Below, in pieces: positions 40,779-51,400 of a stretch of 64,000 nucleotides of DNA. The translations under genes and the position numbers were made by a program. The notes beneath the pieces are model-generated. The model was not told the DNA's origin. It was given only the letters and a program-made list of their open reading frames with translations, and did no database searches. How positions within the stretch are numbered: the stretch's first letter is position 1; each line of letters opens with the position of its first letter. The stretch lies in NCBI GenBank assembly GCA_022539475.1, contig VCMS01000244.1, forward strand, positions 20,849 through 84,848, in the 5' to 3' direction. Origin of the DNA: Gracilaria domingensis. Lineage: Eukaryota; Rhodophyta; Florideophyceae; Gracilariales; Gracilariaceae.

Positions 40779-41031
40779 CCGAGTAGTGGGGCCAATTTCA
40801 ACGAAAACAGCACCTCATACCAGAGGGAGAGGACATCCTGAAAAGGCGTAGCAATGTCCGTGAGGAGTGGTTCTGGACTACAACCAAGACCATTTGGAGG
40901 CGGTTTACACGCATGAAGGCCAATTCAAGATCTTTGCTGCGATTACCTCTACATGGGGCAAAGTAATACAACGCAACAGTAAATTCTTATAATTCGAGAT
41001 GATTTCTCATTTTAGGTATGGCTCTGGCTCT

Positions 41032-41039
41032 GTTAAAGC
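41032..41039. repeat. Target site duplication of the hAT-like element, left copy
   Basis: GTTAAAGC, repeated at 42298-42305. Eight bases is the hAT superfamily length. Confidence 0.85.
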
Positions 41040-42297
41040 CAGGGTCGTATATCTGACTGACTAAATGACGGTCTTCAAAGTCATTAGTCAGCCGTTTTCT
41101 AGTGTTAGTTAGTCAAAGTTAGTCATGATCTAGTCATACACAAAGCAAAGACAATTTGTTTACCACAGACTAAGTATAGGGCGGCTATGACTGTTTCTTA
41201 ATCTCTTCAGCCACTTTGTAAACTGCGTTACGAAATGCCGTCGCCATAGGATGCAAAACAGAGCTTTGTAGACCTTTCCAGGAATAAATTTCTCCCATAA
41301 CGAACGCCTTGATAATCTCAGTAATCTCCAAAGTGCTCGTTGGCAGTGACTGTCTTTGGTGCCCAGAAAACGGGCGGATTTCGTCCTTTGTAGTAACAAC
41401 TGCTGCATGTGTGCTCCAAACTAATGTCTACACGCATGAACCAGGTCTATCTTTGGACTTTCTCCGTCTACGTTGTTGATGTTGCTGTTGTTTTTGAACA
41501 AGTTTTCTCGCAAGTGCTGCAAGTTCTCTGTCCATAGATTTCACGGAAGATACTTCGTTTTCATCGTCGGAGTGCAGAATTAACTTTTGTTGAACACAAG
41601 AATTATTCTTATTAAGCTTGGTTTTGTTCATCATTGAAGCTTGTGATGATCAGATGTGACGAAGAAAGCTAAAAAGGTTGAAGATAGGCATGCGGTTTTG
41701 GGTTTCCAATTCGTTGGACTGCATTACCGTCGTCGTTGTCTCTCTTTGTTTCATTGAATCTATTTAACTTTTTCTGTGGGTTTTCGAGGGACCGAAGAAG
41801 TTGATTTATTACAGCCAAATGATGATGCGACTTGGTGCAAGATGCTTTTGAGGGCAAGACAGGCATGGAAGCCGCTCTGTCGTCGCCACCATCAAACGCA
41901 AACTTCTCCGGCGAGGTGCATGTCTGCACTCTATCTTGCACTACGATCTCTTGTTTCGAAATCCTTACTCACTCTACCCGGGAACAGTGCGACTCTTGTT
42001 GATTCTACTGCTTGCATAGGTTTTGCCTATTAGCACGAGGTGCTAGACATGTCCGTCTGTAACACCCCTAACCAAACATTAAATATCTTCCGCCATGGAG
42101 CAAGACCTTGGAGAGCAATAAAACTTCTATGTCTTTAGCACGTCGCGTACGGTAGTAAAAATGCGCCGTGGGGGAGCAGTTTAGTCAGTCAAGGCGGGGT
42201 ATGACTAAGATGACTAACTTTCTTTTGAGATGTTAAAGTCAGTCAGTCAGAGTAACAAATATTTATGCTTAGTCAGTCAGTCATTTATACGGGCCTG
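41040..42297. mobile_element. hAT-like non-autonomous DNA transposon
   Basis: 1258 bp with imperfect terminal inverted repeats starting CAGG and containing CGTATA. The flanks are perfect 8-bp duplications (GTTAAAGC). Both ends carry clusters of GACTGACTA/TAGTCAGTC words, like subterminal transposase-binding repeats of hAT elements. The interior holds only small minus-strand ORFs (41428-41634, basic Gln/Arg-rich; 41669-41941) with no transposase motif. Removing it restores the integrase frame of element G across the site. Confidence 0.82.
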
Positions 42298-42305
42298 GTT
42301 AAAGC
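42298..42305. repeat. Target site duplication of the hAT-like element, right copy
   Basis: GTTAAAGC; see 41032-41039. Confidence 0.85.
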
Positions 42306-43340
42306 GGACAGCGAAGGTGTTGCAGAAGCACTGAGCATGTAGATCGCTTCATTTCGGGGCTGGGAATGGCTTGTAACAGATCAAGGCGCACACTTTACGA
42401 ATCAGTTACGGCACCATCTCTCTGAAGAGTTCGACGAGAGCCACTACTTTTCCAACAACTTACTGCCCATAAAGCAATGGCTCCCTGGAACGAGTGTGCC
42501 GAGAGGTATTGCGTGCGTGCAAGGCTCTTTTGTCTGAATGGAAGATGAACCCAAGAGAGTGGCCGCGTGTATCAGAGAGCGTTCAGAGCGTATTGAATCA
42601 CGCTTCTTTTAAACATCTTAGACTACGTTGTTTAGACAACCGTGGTGTTTATCGCACACCTCTTGAAGTATTTACAGAACACGTACACGTGAGACCACTG
42701 ATGCGAGCATGGCTTGTCTCTCAATTCATGCATGCTACAACGCAGGATGAGTTGCGGATGACGCAATTACTTAACATCGAAGATTTACAGAATGATATTC
42801 TTCATATGCAAAGAAAAGTAGTCGTCAATGTCAGCAAACGCAGAGAAAGACAAATCAATCGCCATAATCGCAAAGCGAATGTTATTCGAAGCGATATTGT
42901 GATCGGATGTTTTGCATTGGTTCGAGAATCTTATGCAAAGAAAAAGCACAAATTGCAGTTTCAATGGAAGGATTTACGTCGTGTCGTGGCGGCCAAGTCT
43001 CTTTGGGTCTTTGAAGTGGAAGATCTTATTTAAAACAAAAAGCAAGACGATTATGTATCTCGTTTGATTTTGTATCGTTTTGATTTGGATGGAACTGAGG
43101 TTGACCCAGCTGTACTGTCCTACTCACGTGCGATTGAAACGGAGATACAGAAATCGAAAAACTTGTGGGATATCAAAGACAGGCCTGGCGGTATTGAAAT
43201 AATGATTTAGTTGGACAGCCTTCCTGATGCATAAGACAAAACTTGGGAGCCATTAGATAATGTCGCTAAAGATCTGCGTGGCTTGCTTCATGACTTTCTA
43301 TACTCAAGTCAGAAAAGTGAACTCAAAACCTATGCTCTAC

Positions 43341-43611
43341 GAATGTGCTTTTTTGAAAAAAGGAGCTAAAGTTTGTTTCTAAGAGAACTATAACACCATA
43401 CACCACAGCAAATTGCGTGTTTTGCGCAAACGAACGCGCCGTTCGGCCAGTGTTGGCTGCTCTGAATTAAGAAGCCGCCGTCAGAACTGTTAGTATATCA
43501 ATAAACTCGAAAAAAGATCGATAGAAGGAAGACGTTTCTTACCGATTTTTGTCCATTGTCGTTTTCTCTGCGCGCGCGAGCGACAAAAAGTCTCGTAGTT
43601 CCGTATAATAA
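43341..43611. other. Spacer between element G and the dispersed repeat
   Basis: A purine-rich GAAAAAAGGAGC just after the integrase tail (43352-43365) may be the polypurine tract of element G. If so, what follows up to 43800 is its 3' LTR. Not provable here. Confidence 0.35.
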
Positions 43612-43800
43612 CCGATCTGGAGACAATAAAGTGAAAGTGGTGATGACTGTTTGTCTTCTCTGAAGAGAAAGGCGAGGCATATCGAACCGCGGACTTTAAA
43701 CTGCTCGGGGCGTGCTTGCTCGCGGAGGACTGTGACTCCTCGGAGGACGCGGCTTAGTTTGTACTGGTTAAACTAGAGACAGAAATGTAGCTATGAGCTT
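43612..43800 (+). repeat. Dispersed repeat, copy 2, cut by element D
   Basis: Resembles 3061-3250 and ends at GAGCTT, where the D array begins. Element D therefore inserted into this repeat. The expected duplication would be AGCTT, but the right end of the array is outside the window. Confidence 0.5.
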
Positions 43801-45350
43801 TGTGGACGCCATTTTTGTGGACGAATGGCGCGGGTGGTGACAACCCAATTGCAGAAACGAAACACCAGGGGGTACCAGCCGTCGTGCTGTTGTTGACGGC
43901 AACGTAGCGTTCTGTTGTTGCTAGCGTATGGTAGGCAGCAAAGATCAGCAGCCCTGTGACAGCAAACTAGAGTAGTCCACAGCTGGGCGGGGAGCGAAAG
44001 AACGCAAAGGGTGCGCAAACGTCAACCTAAGTTCGTCGGAACTGTGTACTGGTAGTTGCAAGCGACGGCGTAGAAGTGCAAGCGAGCCCAAGACAGGGCA
44101 GCACGACTAGCCGCGTAGAGACGAGTTATGAAGCGGGAGACCAAGCCGCTCACTGTTGGGTTGAATGTAGGAAGGTTGATGGCAAGGGGGAGCAGACTGC
44201 TCTGAAGGGTGGTGGGGGTTTGCCAAAGGAAGTGTGTGTGAGGTCGTCAAGGTGGTCTGCCCCCTCCAGATTTTAGAGACCATCGCTTTTCAGAGGGGGG
44301 TTTATATAAAGAAATGAGCCATTGAATAATCTCAAAGAATGCATACTAGTCGTATTTCTAATCTAAGGGTTCACTAGTTACTACTTGTATATTTATGTCT
44401 TGTGTGGGTTTCTTGATTGGTTCCTCCCACAACTGCTGTTTCGATGCGGTCATAACCACCTGGCCATAATGAGTCTCTTGACCGTCTCTTTATAGACGCG
44501 AAGCAGCTTCTCCTTGAGACAGGTCAGGTCGCGTGTGCCTTCCATTCCACAGAAAAGTTGTCCGAAATTCCATTAGTTTTGCCCGAATCGATGAGTCGTT
44601 TCCATTTGATTGATGACATGTAAGGTTATCTCCTTGTTGGCAAGTAATAATTCCTTTCCATGGGACATGTCACGGACATGTCCTCAGCTGTTTTGTTCGT
44701 AATGGTTTGTCAACAAGACATTAATTCCTTTCCAACAATTTCTTGTTGAAAATTAATCAATTTCCCTAATTAATTGTCAGTTCCTTCCCAATGCATTGGT
44801 GGATTAATGTCTCAGGTGCACCCAGTAAATTGCCACGTGGCCACCACTCTGTCAACTGCTGAGTGGTGCTGCACATATACCTGCATCACGCCATCCGACT
44901 GTCTTCGTCACCTTGCAGACATCCCACCGAGTCGCTGCAGCCACTCTTGCACCTATCGTTTATCCTGCCACCTCCCATGCCACCCCGTACCCGCTCAGTC
45001 CTCGATGTAGAGGCAGAGGAGGCCTCCATCGTGGACGAGATTCACGAAATTCTCTTCAACGTCACGTACGATTACCGCACGGGCTACATTGCTGGCTTCC
45101 GCGACGCCGTTTTCAGGATCCGCGTCACGCTACAGGAGCTAATTCGCGCCGCCGAATCCGTAGGAACTGGAGACGTGCTGTTGACTCGTATTACCCTGAA
45201 TGGTGTGCGTCGTATTCAGCGTTGAGTCCGCCCTAATTGCTTGATACTGAGGGCTTCCTGCTGCTTCTAGTAAAAATCTGCTTTCTTTGCGTAACGGACG
45301 CTCCTCTTCAATGCTTCTCCACACGCCCTTCTGCGCTGCATCTTCACACA
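43801..45350 (-). repeat. Element D LTR 1
   Basis: The left edge is exact: homology with LTR2 and LTR3 begins at TGTGGACGCC. The right edge is inferred from a polypurine tract (45351-45360) next to CACACA, giving TGTG/CACA termini. A TATA box (TTTATATAAA, 44301-44310) reads in the element direction. U3 contains an antisense ORF at 44977-45225. Confidence 0.8.
44977..45225 (+). CDS. Short antisense ORF in element D U3, copy 1
   Basis: 82 residues, ATG at 44977, on the strand opposite to gag-pol. It starts MPPRTRSVLDVEAEEASIVD and continues as an acidic-then-mixed helix with no known domain. A CATATAC lies about 105 nt upstream. Copies 2 and 3 differ by one residue (Val to Ala) and a silent change. 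Conservation across tandem copies is weak evidence, because the copies are recent. Confidence 0.4.
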   Translation: MPPRTRSVLDVEAEEASIVDEIHEILFNVTYDYRTGYIAGFRDAVFRIRVTLQELIRAAESVGTGDVLLTRITLNGVRRIQR

Positions 45351-45360
45351 CTCCCCACCT
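45351..45360 (-). promoter_or_regulatory. Element D polypurine tract, unit 1
   Basis: AGGTGGGGAG on the minus strand, 37 nt after the pol stop and touching the proposed LTR end. Copies at 53382-53391 and 61413-61422. Confidence 0.65.
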
Positions 45361-45397
45361 AAGCGGTCGCTTCGCCTGGGCGGCCGTGAATTACATC

Positions 45398-48300
45398 TTA
45401 CATCGTAGTTCCCAAAACTCCGTTGCGCGAAACTTCTTCAGTGGTGTATACGAACGGATATGGAGGCTCTGGGTAGTCGGAGTCTGGATTGAAGTCCACA
45501 ATGAACTCCTTCCGTTGTCCGATAAGTCGGATGTACTCCACCACTTGTTCTTCATGTGTTGCTGCTGGCGGGAGGTGACCATATTTTCCGACCACATAAT
45601 GATAGAGAAGGAATATGGTTCTATCAGCGCCAAGTCTCGTCATTTGTGGGTGTAGCCTTCGTGCCAACCTTCCCAGCATTTCATGAGAACGTCTTGTGAT
45701 GTACTGACCATATACGTGGTGTACGCTAAGGAAGAGATGGAAGCAGTTCCAGACAACCCTGTGCTTCTCCCAATCTTCACAATCCAATGGCGCAAGCCAG
45801 TCTTCTAGTTTACGACCACCGACTTCCAGAGTTAGATAATCTACTTCTGGGTTGCGAACTTCGTAGTCGACAAAAATTGGCATTGTAACCATGTCAAGTG
45901 CATGACTCACTTCTTGTCGCAAGGTCCTTGGTCGCTCGTAATATGGTTTGAATCTCCTTGCGTGTATGCCTTTTCGGGACATGCGGCGATGCGGAGAGAT
46001 GAGGTAGTACCGAGGGTGACTTGCACGAATAACATGACAAGGGCCATAGAACTTTGAGATAAACGACGGCCACTTGATTCCGGGATTCATAGCTCCTGCT
46101 CGCATGACTAGGACCTGGTCTCCCACTGCAAACCTATGGCCATAGCGTCCTTCGTTCCTTCGCGCGGGTTGCCTATCGACGCGAGTGGCCCTACCGATTG
46201 CGGCTGCTTGAAGTTCTGTAATTCTGTTTGCCGGGGAGGCCGAAGTTATGAACGGAGGAGGATCGGTATGGTGCATGCCAGGGTAGACCCCGTATAGCAG
46301 CTCAAAAGAGGAGTACCCCTCAGTCATTTGACGAGTTCTGTACCCGAATAAAACATCAGGCAATGCTTCATCCCAGCCAACGCTTTTCTCATGAATGATC
46401 TTGCTTAGTGATCTCTTAATGGTTCCCACCATCCTTTCTGCTCGTCCATTTGACATCGGTGCGTACGCTAGAACAGGTTTGAGCGAGATACCGTGCTTCC
46501 ACATGTATTCTTGCACCGTAACCGCTAGAAAAGATGTTGCATTATCAGATATGATGACACGTGGGTAACCAAAGGGGGCAACAATCTCTTGCTTCACAAA
46601 TCTTAGGACTTCAGCCGCTGTGGCGTTCTTCGTAGCTAGAGCGACAGGCCATCCTGTTAAATGCTCCACTCCTATCAGAAGGAACCGATTACCATTGCGA
46701 GTGGGGCGGAACGGTCCGGCGAAATCGATAGAAAATGTGTCGAAAACATTTGTAAGTGAGGCCCGCTGACCAGCGCGATAAGCTAGAAAGGCGCCCATGA
46801 ATTGGCATCCGTTACAGCTCCTGACATATTCAGAGACTTCAAAGCGCATAGTGGGCCACCAAAATCTAGTAGAGAGATGTTTCATGGTTGCCTTGAAGTC
46901 CCAGTGCCCCACATCATCATGGAAGGTTCGAATGATTTGGATCCTTTCGGATACATTGGGGACGAGCCTTAGCCAACCACCCATTCTGCGATAAAGGCCT
47001 CTATCCCAGACTGTAAACTTCTTTGCGTTGCGTTTGATTGCAGCCCTAATTTTGGGGTCCTCTTCGTCGATCGCCATGTGGTTTAAGTGCCGTGCGATGT
47101 TGGCATAGTAAGGCTCTAAGCCATTGAACGCGTCAGTAACTGGGGAGGCCACGGCAGATGAGTTCTCATATTTGTTCATGGCAAAGCGAGAAAGGTAGTC
47201 CGCTGCGTGGTTCTTGTCGCCAGCACGATAGACGATTTCGAACTCATACTCAGCCAAGAAGTCCAACCATCTGGCCAGCCGACCGTGCATATCTTTCTTT
47301 GTGAACGCATATTTTAAAGCCTGGTGGTCCGTGACCAACTGAAAGGGCTGAGAACCAAGTAGGTACATTCTGAACTTCTTCAACGCAAAGACAACAGCTA
47401 AGGCTTCTTGTTCACATACTGAATACCTTTTCTCTGTTGCCGTCATGGTTCTGCTCGCGTATTGTAGCGGATGAAAGTTCCCATCTGACTTCTTTTGCTC
47501 CAGAACGGCACCCAGTGCGACTGAGGAAGCATCTGTTTCAACGCGGAATGGAGAGTCAAAGTCGGGAAAAGCCAAGACGGGGGGTGTCGTGAGTTTCTGC
47601 TTCAACTCATTGAAAGCCTTGAGCATTTCATCAGTGAACTCTAGTCTTCCCTTACCCGAGGTGGAGGCATGCAGGACCGACGAGGTCTCGGCAAAATGCG
47701 TAATAAATCGTCGGTAGTACCCCGCAAGGCCCAGGAAGCTTCTTAGCTCGGTAACTGTCCTTGGCACTGGAGCATTTTGAATGGCCTCGACCTTTCCTGT
47801 ATCCACAGACACACCAGTCTCTTCCACAACATGCCCTAGCAGCTTGATCTTAGGTTGAGCGAACTCGCACTTGGAAATCTTCAGTTTTAGACCATGCGAC
47901 GAGATAGTTTTCAGCACAGTTCCAACATGTTCGAGATGCTCCTCAAGGCTTTTGGAAAATATTACCACATCATCAACATAGACCCGAGCAAACTCACAGC
48001 GATTGAGGATCGAGTCCATCATACGTTGGAACGTGGATGGCGCGTTCATGAGCCCAAACGGCATGACTTCAAACTGGTACGTGCCCTGCCTACAGAAAAA
48101 AGTGGTCATCACTTTGCACTTCTGTGACATGCGGATCTGCCAATATTCTGAGAATAGGTCAAGAGTCGTGAAGAAGAAGGCTCCCCGAATATCGTCAAAT
48201 ATCTGTTCCATGCGAGGCAACGGCCACCGATCGGCTTTCATGACCCTGTTCAACGACCTATAGTCTACGCAGAACCTAGGCTTCCCGTCCTTCTTAGTAG

Positions 48301-48421
48301 CTATGACAACGGGAAAAGACCAGGGGGATGTACAAGGCTTGATGATATCTGCTGATAGCATCTTGTCAACCTCTTTCCTAACCACTTCATCATGCTTCGG
48401 TGGCAGGCGTCTTACTCGAGA
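45398..48421 (-). CDS. pol: Element D pol, unit 1: RT, RNase H, integrase, extra C-terminal domain
   Basis: About 1007 codons in the same frame as gag-protease, beginning right after its TAA, with no ATG before the RT. RT: KPRFCVDYRSLN, FGLMNAPSTF, active site YVDD. RNase H: VETDASSVALG, VTDHQALKYAF, ADYLSRF. Integrase: HDDVGHWDFKATMKH finger with CNGC, then Asp in FSIDFAGPF, Asp in IISDNATSF, Glu in NGRAERMVG. There is no chromodomain. The last 160 residues (about 45398-45883) form the domain also found in the element A 3' ORF. Expression requires readthrough, reinitiation, or a sense codon in the active progenitor. Confidence 0.92.
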   Translation of the reverse strand, partial: SRVRRLPPKHDEVVRKEVDKMLSADIIKPCTSPWSFPVVIATKKDGKPRFCVDYRSLNRVMKADRWPLPRMEQIFDDIRGAFFFTTLDLFSEYWQIRMSQKCKVMTTFFCRQGTYQFEVMPFGLMNAPSTFQRMMDSILNRCEFARVYVDDVVIFSKSLEEHLEHVGTVLKTISSHGLKLKISKCEFAQPKIKLLGHVVEETGVSVDTGKVEAIQNAPVPRTVTELRSFLGLAGYYRRFITHFAETSSVLHASTSGKGRLEFTDEMLKAFNELKQKLTTPPVLAFPDFDSPFRVETDASSVALGAVLEQKKSDGNFHPLQYASRTMTATEKRYSVCEQEALAVVFALKKFRMYLLGSQPFQLVTDHQALKYAFTKKDMHGRLARWLDFLAEYEFEIVYRAGDKNHAADYLSRFAMNKYENSSAVASPVTDAFNGLEPYYANIARHLNHMAIDEEDPKIRAAIKRNAKKFTVWDRGLYRRMGGWLRLVPNVSERIQIIRTFHDDVGHWDFKATMKHLSTRFWWPTMRFEVSEYVRSCNGCQFMGAFLAYRAGQRASLTNVFDTFSIDFAGPFRPTRNGNRFLLIGVEHLTGWPVALATKNATAAEVLRFVKQEIVAPFGYPRVIISDNATSFLAVTVQEYMWKHGISLKPVLAYAPMSNGRAERMVGTIKRSLSKIIHEKSVGWDEALPDVLFGYRTRQMTEGYSSFELLYGVYPGMHHTDPPPFITSASPANRITELQAAAIGRATRVDRQPARRNEGRYGHRFAVGDQVLVMRAGAMNPGIKWPSFISKFYGPCHVIRASHPRYYLISPHRRMSRKGIHARRFKPYYERPRTLRQEVSHALDMVTMPIFVDYEVRNPEVDYLTLEVGGRKLEDWLAPLDCEDWEKHRVVWNCFHLFLSVHHVYGQYITRRSHEMLGRLARRLHPQMTRLGADRTIFLLYHYVVGKYGHLPPAATHEEQVVEYIRLIGQRKEFIVDFNPDSDYPEPPYPFVYTTEEVSRNGVLGTTM

Positions 48422-48424
48422 TTA
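48422..48424 (-). other. TAA between gag-protease and RT, element D unit 1
   Basis: Same frame on both sides (VDTPI before, SRVRRLPPKHDEVV after). Also present in unit 2 at 56453-56455. No classical readthrough context (CAR-YYA) follows. Confidence 0.8.
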
Positions 48425-51400
48425 TATGGGTGTATCGACAGTGAGTGAGAACTCGTGCATCACGGGGACATCGGAGGGGCGCAGATCATACAAAGACCAG
48501 GCTACGACATCCAGGTAGAGCAACGTGGCTAGCAACCTCTGTGGTGCCTCAAGAGGTAAGTGCGATACTCTCTCAAGGATAATTGCCCTTTGATCCGCAT
48601 CCGGATGATAGTCTCTTCTGTCAAAGGTCCTACCATCTCCGTCCCGAGCAATGGGATCCAGTAATGAGAACTCAACCTGGGAGGTAAGGCAGTTTGCTTC
48701 AACCCTTTTCTCACTATCGTCAACCCCATGTGGACCCTGCTGTTCGCTAGATTGCTCTTCATCGCTCGATGCTTTGGAGGGATCTCTAGCATTAAGAGGT
48801 GGTTGCGAGGGGCCTGGCCGCAACCCGGTGCTTCCCGAGCTGCCAATGGCTTGCGTCTGAAATTCCTCTTGAGGAAGCTCTTCCTCGAAGGCGATTACAA
48901 GAAGGCCCTCGTCATCCTCCTCCAGCTTTCCCATACGACCAAAGGGCATGTTGTGTTGCCCTAAGTGCGGAGGATGTGCAGGATCGGGAACGGGGTACCG
49001 TATTTCAACCCGTACGACCAAAACGTCGCTAACAAGCTCGCCTTCTTCAAGTGGTAACAGCTTGGCTTCGTCCTTGATGGGGATAGTGAGGACTGGGTCC
49101 CGATAGAGAGGCGTGTCAGCGGTCTCAACCTCTTCGGGGGAGGAGTCTTCCTCTTCTGCAATTTCTTCATGATCTTCTTCATGATCTACTTCATCACCTA
49201 CTTCATTATTCACTTCATCATCTACTTCTTCATCTGCATCTTCTTCTTCATCTACTTCGACTTCATCTTCATGGTGTACAACTTCTTCAAGATTCTCTCT
49301 CTTATCAGGCTGCTGGACGCTGGTGTCCGTCGACGAGCTTTGGAAAGACGATGGATTCGGATGACAGTCGTCAACAGACCCCTGGAGCCCCACGTAAGTG
49401 ACATGTTCTTGTCGTTCCTCTCCTTGGGGTGCGTCGGGAGGGTCTCGCTCACTTTGCGTGTCTGGGATTGGCCACCCCTCTTCGAATCGAACTACGTGTG
49501 CGGCGAGGGGATCCACCTCCAGTACTCCCATGTTCCCATAAGGTAGTTGAGATGTGTGAGGATGGACAGGATCACCAGGCGCCAGCTGAGGGTAACGACG
49601 ATAAACTCGGAAGATGAGGTAGTCCGGCTGACCATCCGGATCTTCCGGTCTTAACAAGACAACATCGCTCCTTATCGGAAGGACAAGACCTTGCTCGGGT
49701 GGAAGAGAACCTTCTTCATCATTCTCACTCGAACTGTCTTCGTTTTCGTCTGCTGCTTCAAGTCTTTCGCGCTCCTCATCCAATACTTGTGGTTCAGGCA
49801 GCACGGGTTCCCCTTCTTCTTGGGTGACGTTCAACTCCTGAAAATCTTCCACATAATTTCGATGGAGCGAGACAACTGAGGGCTGACGTCCGCTCGGCAA
49901 TCCTTGCTCATGATGCAAGGCGGACAGAGCATATGCCGACGTGTCCGGTTTGCCTTTCGGGAAGAAGAAAGTAGGTTCTGCTTCATCCTGATCATCCTCA
50001 CTTTCGGAGGAGAACGAGTCGGAGGCCGACGTGAAGTCCTCACTGTCCGTATGTGCCATTTCCTCAACAAAGTCTTCATCAGGCCGATGGTAGTCCAGTG
50101 GCAAGACGGTGCTGTCACCATCGAACCGCATGGAGACTTGCTGAGTGCCAAGGTCCAAACAAGCTTGCAAAGATTCAAGCGTAGGGCACCCAATTATGAC
50201 GTGAAAGGGGGGGTTCTCCACGACTAAGAAGTCCAAAGGTGCTCGCAGAGAGCCGAATACTACTGGTATATCTTGTACTCGCCCTCGGACCAAGGATTTC
50301 GTCCCGTCAGCAACAATGATCCTCCGGCCTGAAGGCCTTAGTTCAAGGGACAACCTTTGGCTAAAAGCGATCGACATCAAATTGGGGATTGCGCCTGAAT
50401 CCAGCAACGCCTGGCACACGGTCCCGTATACCGCCACATTAACCACTTTTAGGGATGGAGGCAGCGCCGGAGCCTGAGCGAGTGCTACCTTCTTACCACT
50501 GAAGCTCCCGGGAAGAATCCGACGAAGATCTTTCTTAGCGTTGTCAGCCTCTCCCCGAGCTAACTGACCAAACGTAATCCCAGTTGGGGCTTTAGCAAGC
50601 TCTTCATAAACGTTGTACTTAGCGATATGCTCTTGGATCTTAATCTTCTTAGGCTTGGCCTTCGGCTTGCCAGTTGAAGTCTTTCGCGCTTTCGATGGTG
50701 CCTTCGAGATTCCTCTTGGTGGCTTAGCCACGGCTCCAGCATCCTGGCTTTGGGGAAACATCACAGGTGAGATGCCTGGAAGGGTAGTGGTGCGGGGCTG
50801 CTTTAGCAGAGGGTTACCGTCTGAGTCTCTTTTCGTCGTAGTCACGACATCATCATCGTCAGAGTCATTGATAACCACTGACACAGGGTTTTCCTCAGAC
50901 CTGATGCGCACGTTCTTTTCCTTTAAAGCCCTCTCCACGCCCGACTCGGACTTGACACCTTCAAAGGACACGTTAGAGCCTGGTTCCGCCTTAGGCTTGG
51001 ACCAACAAGTCGTTACGGAGTGACCGATCCTTCCGCAGCGACCGCAGCGCGTGTTGCGATGCGGGTTCAGTTCGCAACGGTTTGAAAAGTGACCAGGCTG
51101 GTGACAGTAGGAGCAAGTCTGCTCCTTCTCTTGACGAGGCCCTGCCGCTTGAGTGTTCTTTACGAGGAGGTGAAGCTCCGCCATTTGCTCAGCCAGTCGC
51201 TCAACCTTGTCTTCAAGTGGCGCTGCACTCGGGCGTGCGGCTTTCGTCTTCGAGGTCCTCTGTAACATTTGCCTCGGTGGTGGAAGCGCGCTCAATGCGC
51301 CGTAGGAGCCCAGCGCTTTCCTTCCTGCTACAAAGGATCTCACCAAGCCCTTAAGAGCGTCGTAAGTGTCCGCTCCGCGGAAGATGATAAATTGGGCTAG

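Larger units (their letters stand above)
40860..43340 (+). pseudogene. Element G: decayed Gypsy integrase with chromodomain-like tail, split by a hAT element
   Basis: The left part (to 41039) carries the first catalytic Asp (DYLYMG, codon 40941-40943) and RDDFSF. The right part (from 42298) carries the second Asp (TDQGAHFT, 42379-42381) and, one frame over, Glu (NGSLERV, 42488-42490) at D,D-35-E spacing. 42494-43033 stays open through the integrase C-terminus (YAKKKHKLQFQWKDLRRVV). A chromodomain-like end (DKTWEPLDNV, LRGLLHDFL) follows with two stops. TAG at 42340-42342 and several frameshifts show it is dead. It resembles a Gypsy lineage known from oomycetes and algae more than A-F. Confidence 0.75.

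Noticed and set aside
43801-44779. Alternative, shorter LTR of element D ending at TGTCA near 44779
   Set aside because: The site at 45350 gives a better polypurine tract next to the pol stop and TGTG/CACA symmetry.
45139-45351. 70-codon minus-strand ORF at the start of each element D LTR
   Set aside because: It has no ATG at its start, would lie upstream of the TATA box and is probably a shadow frame.
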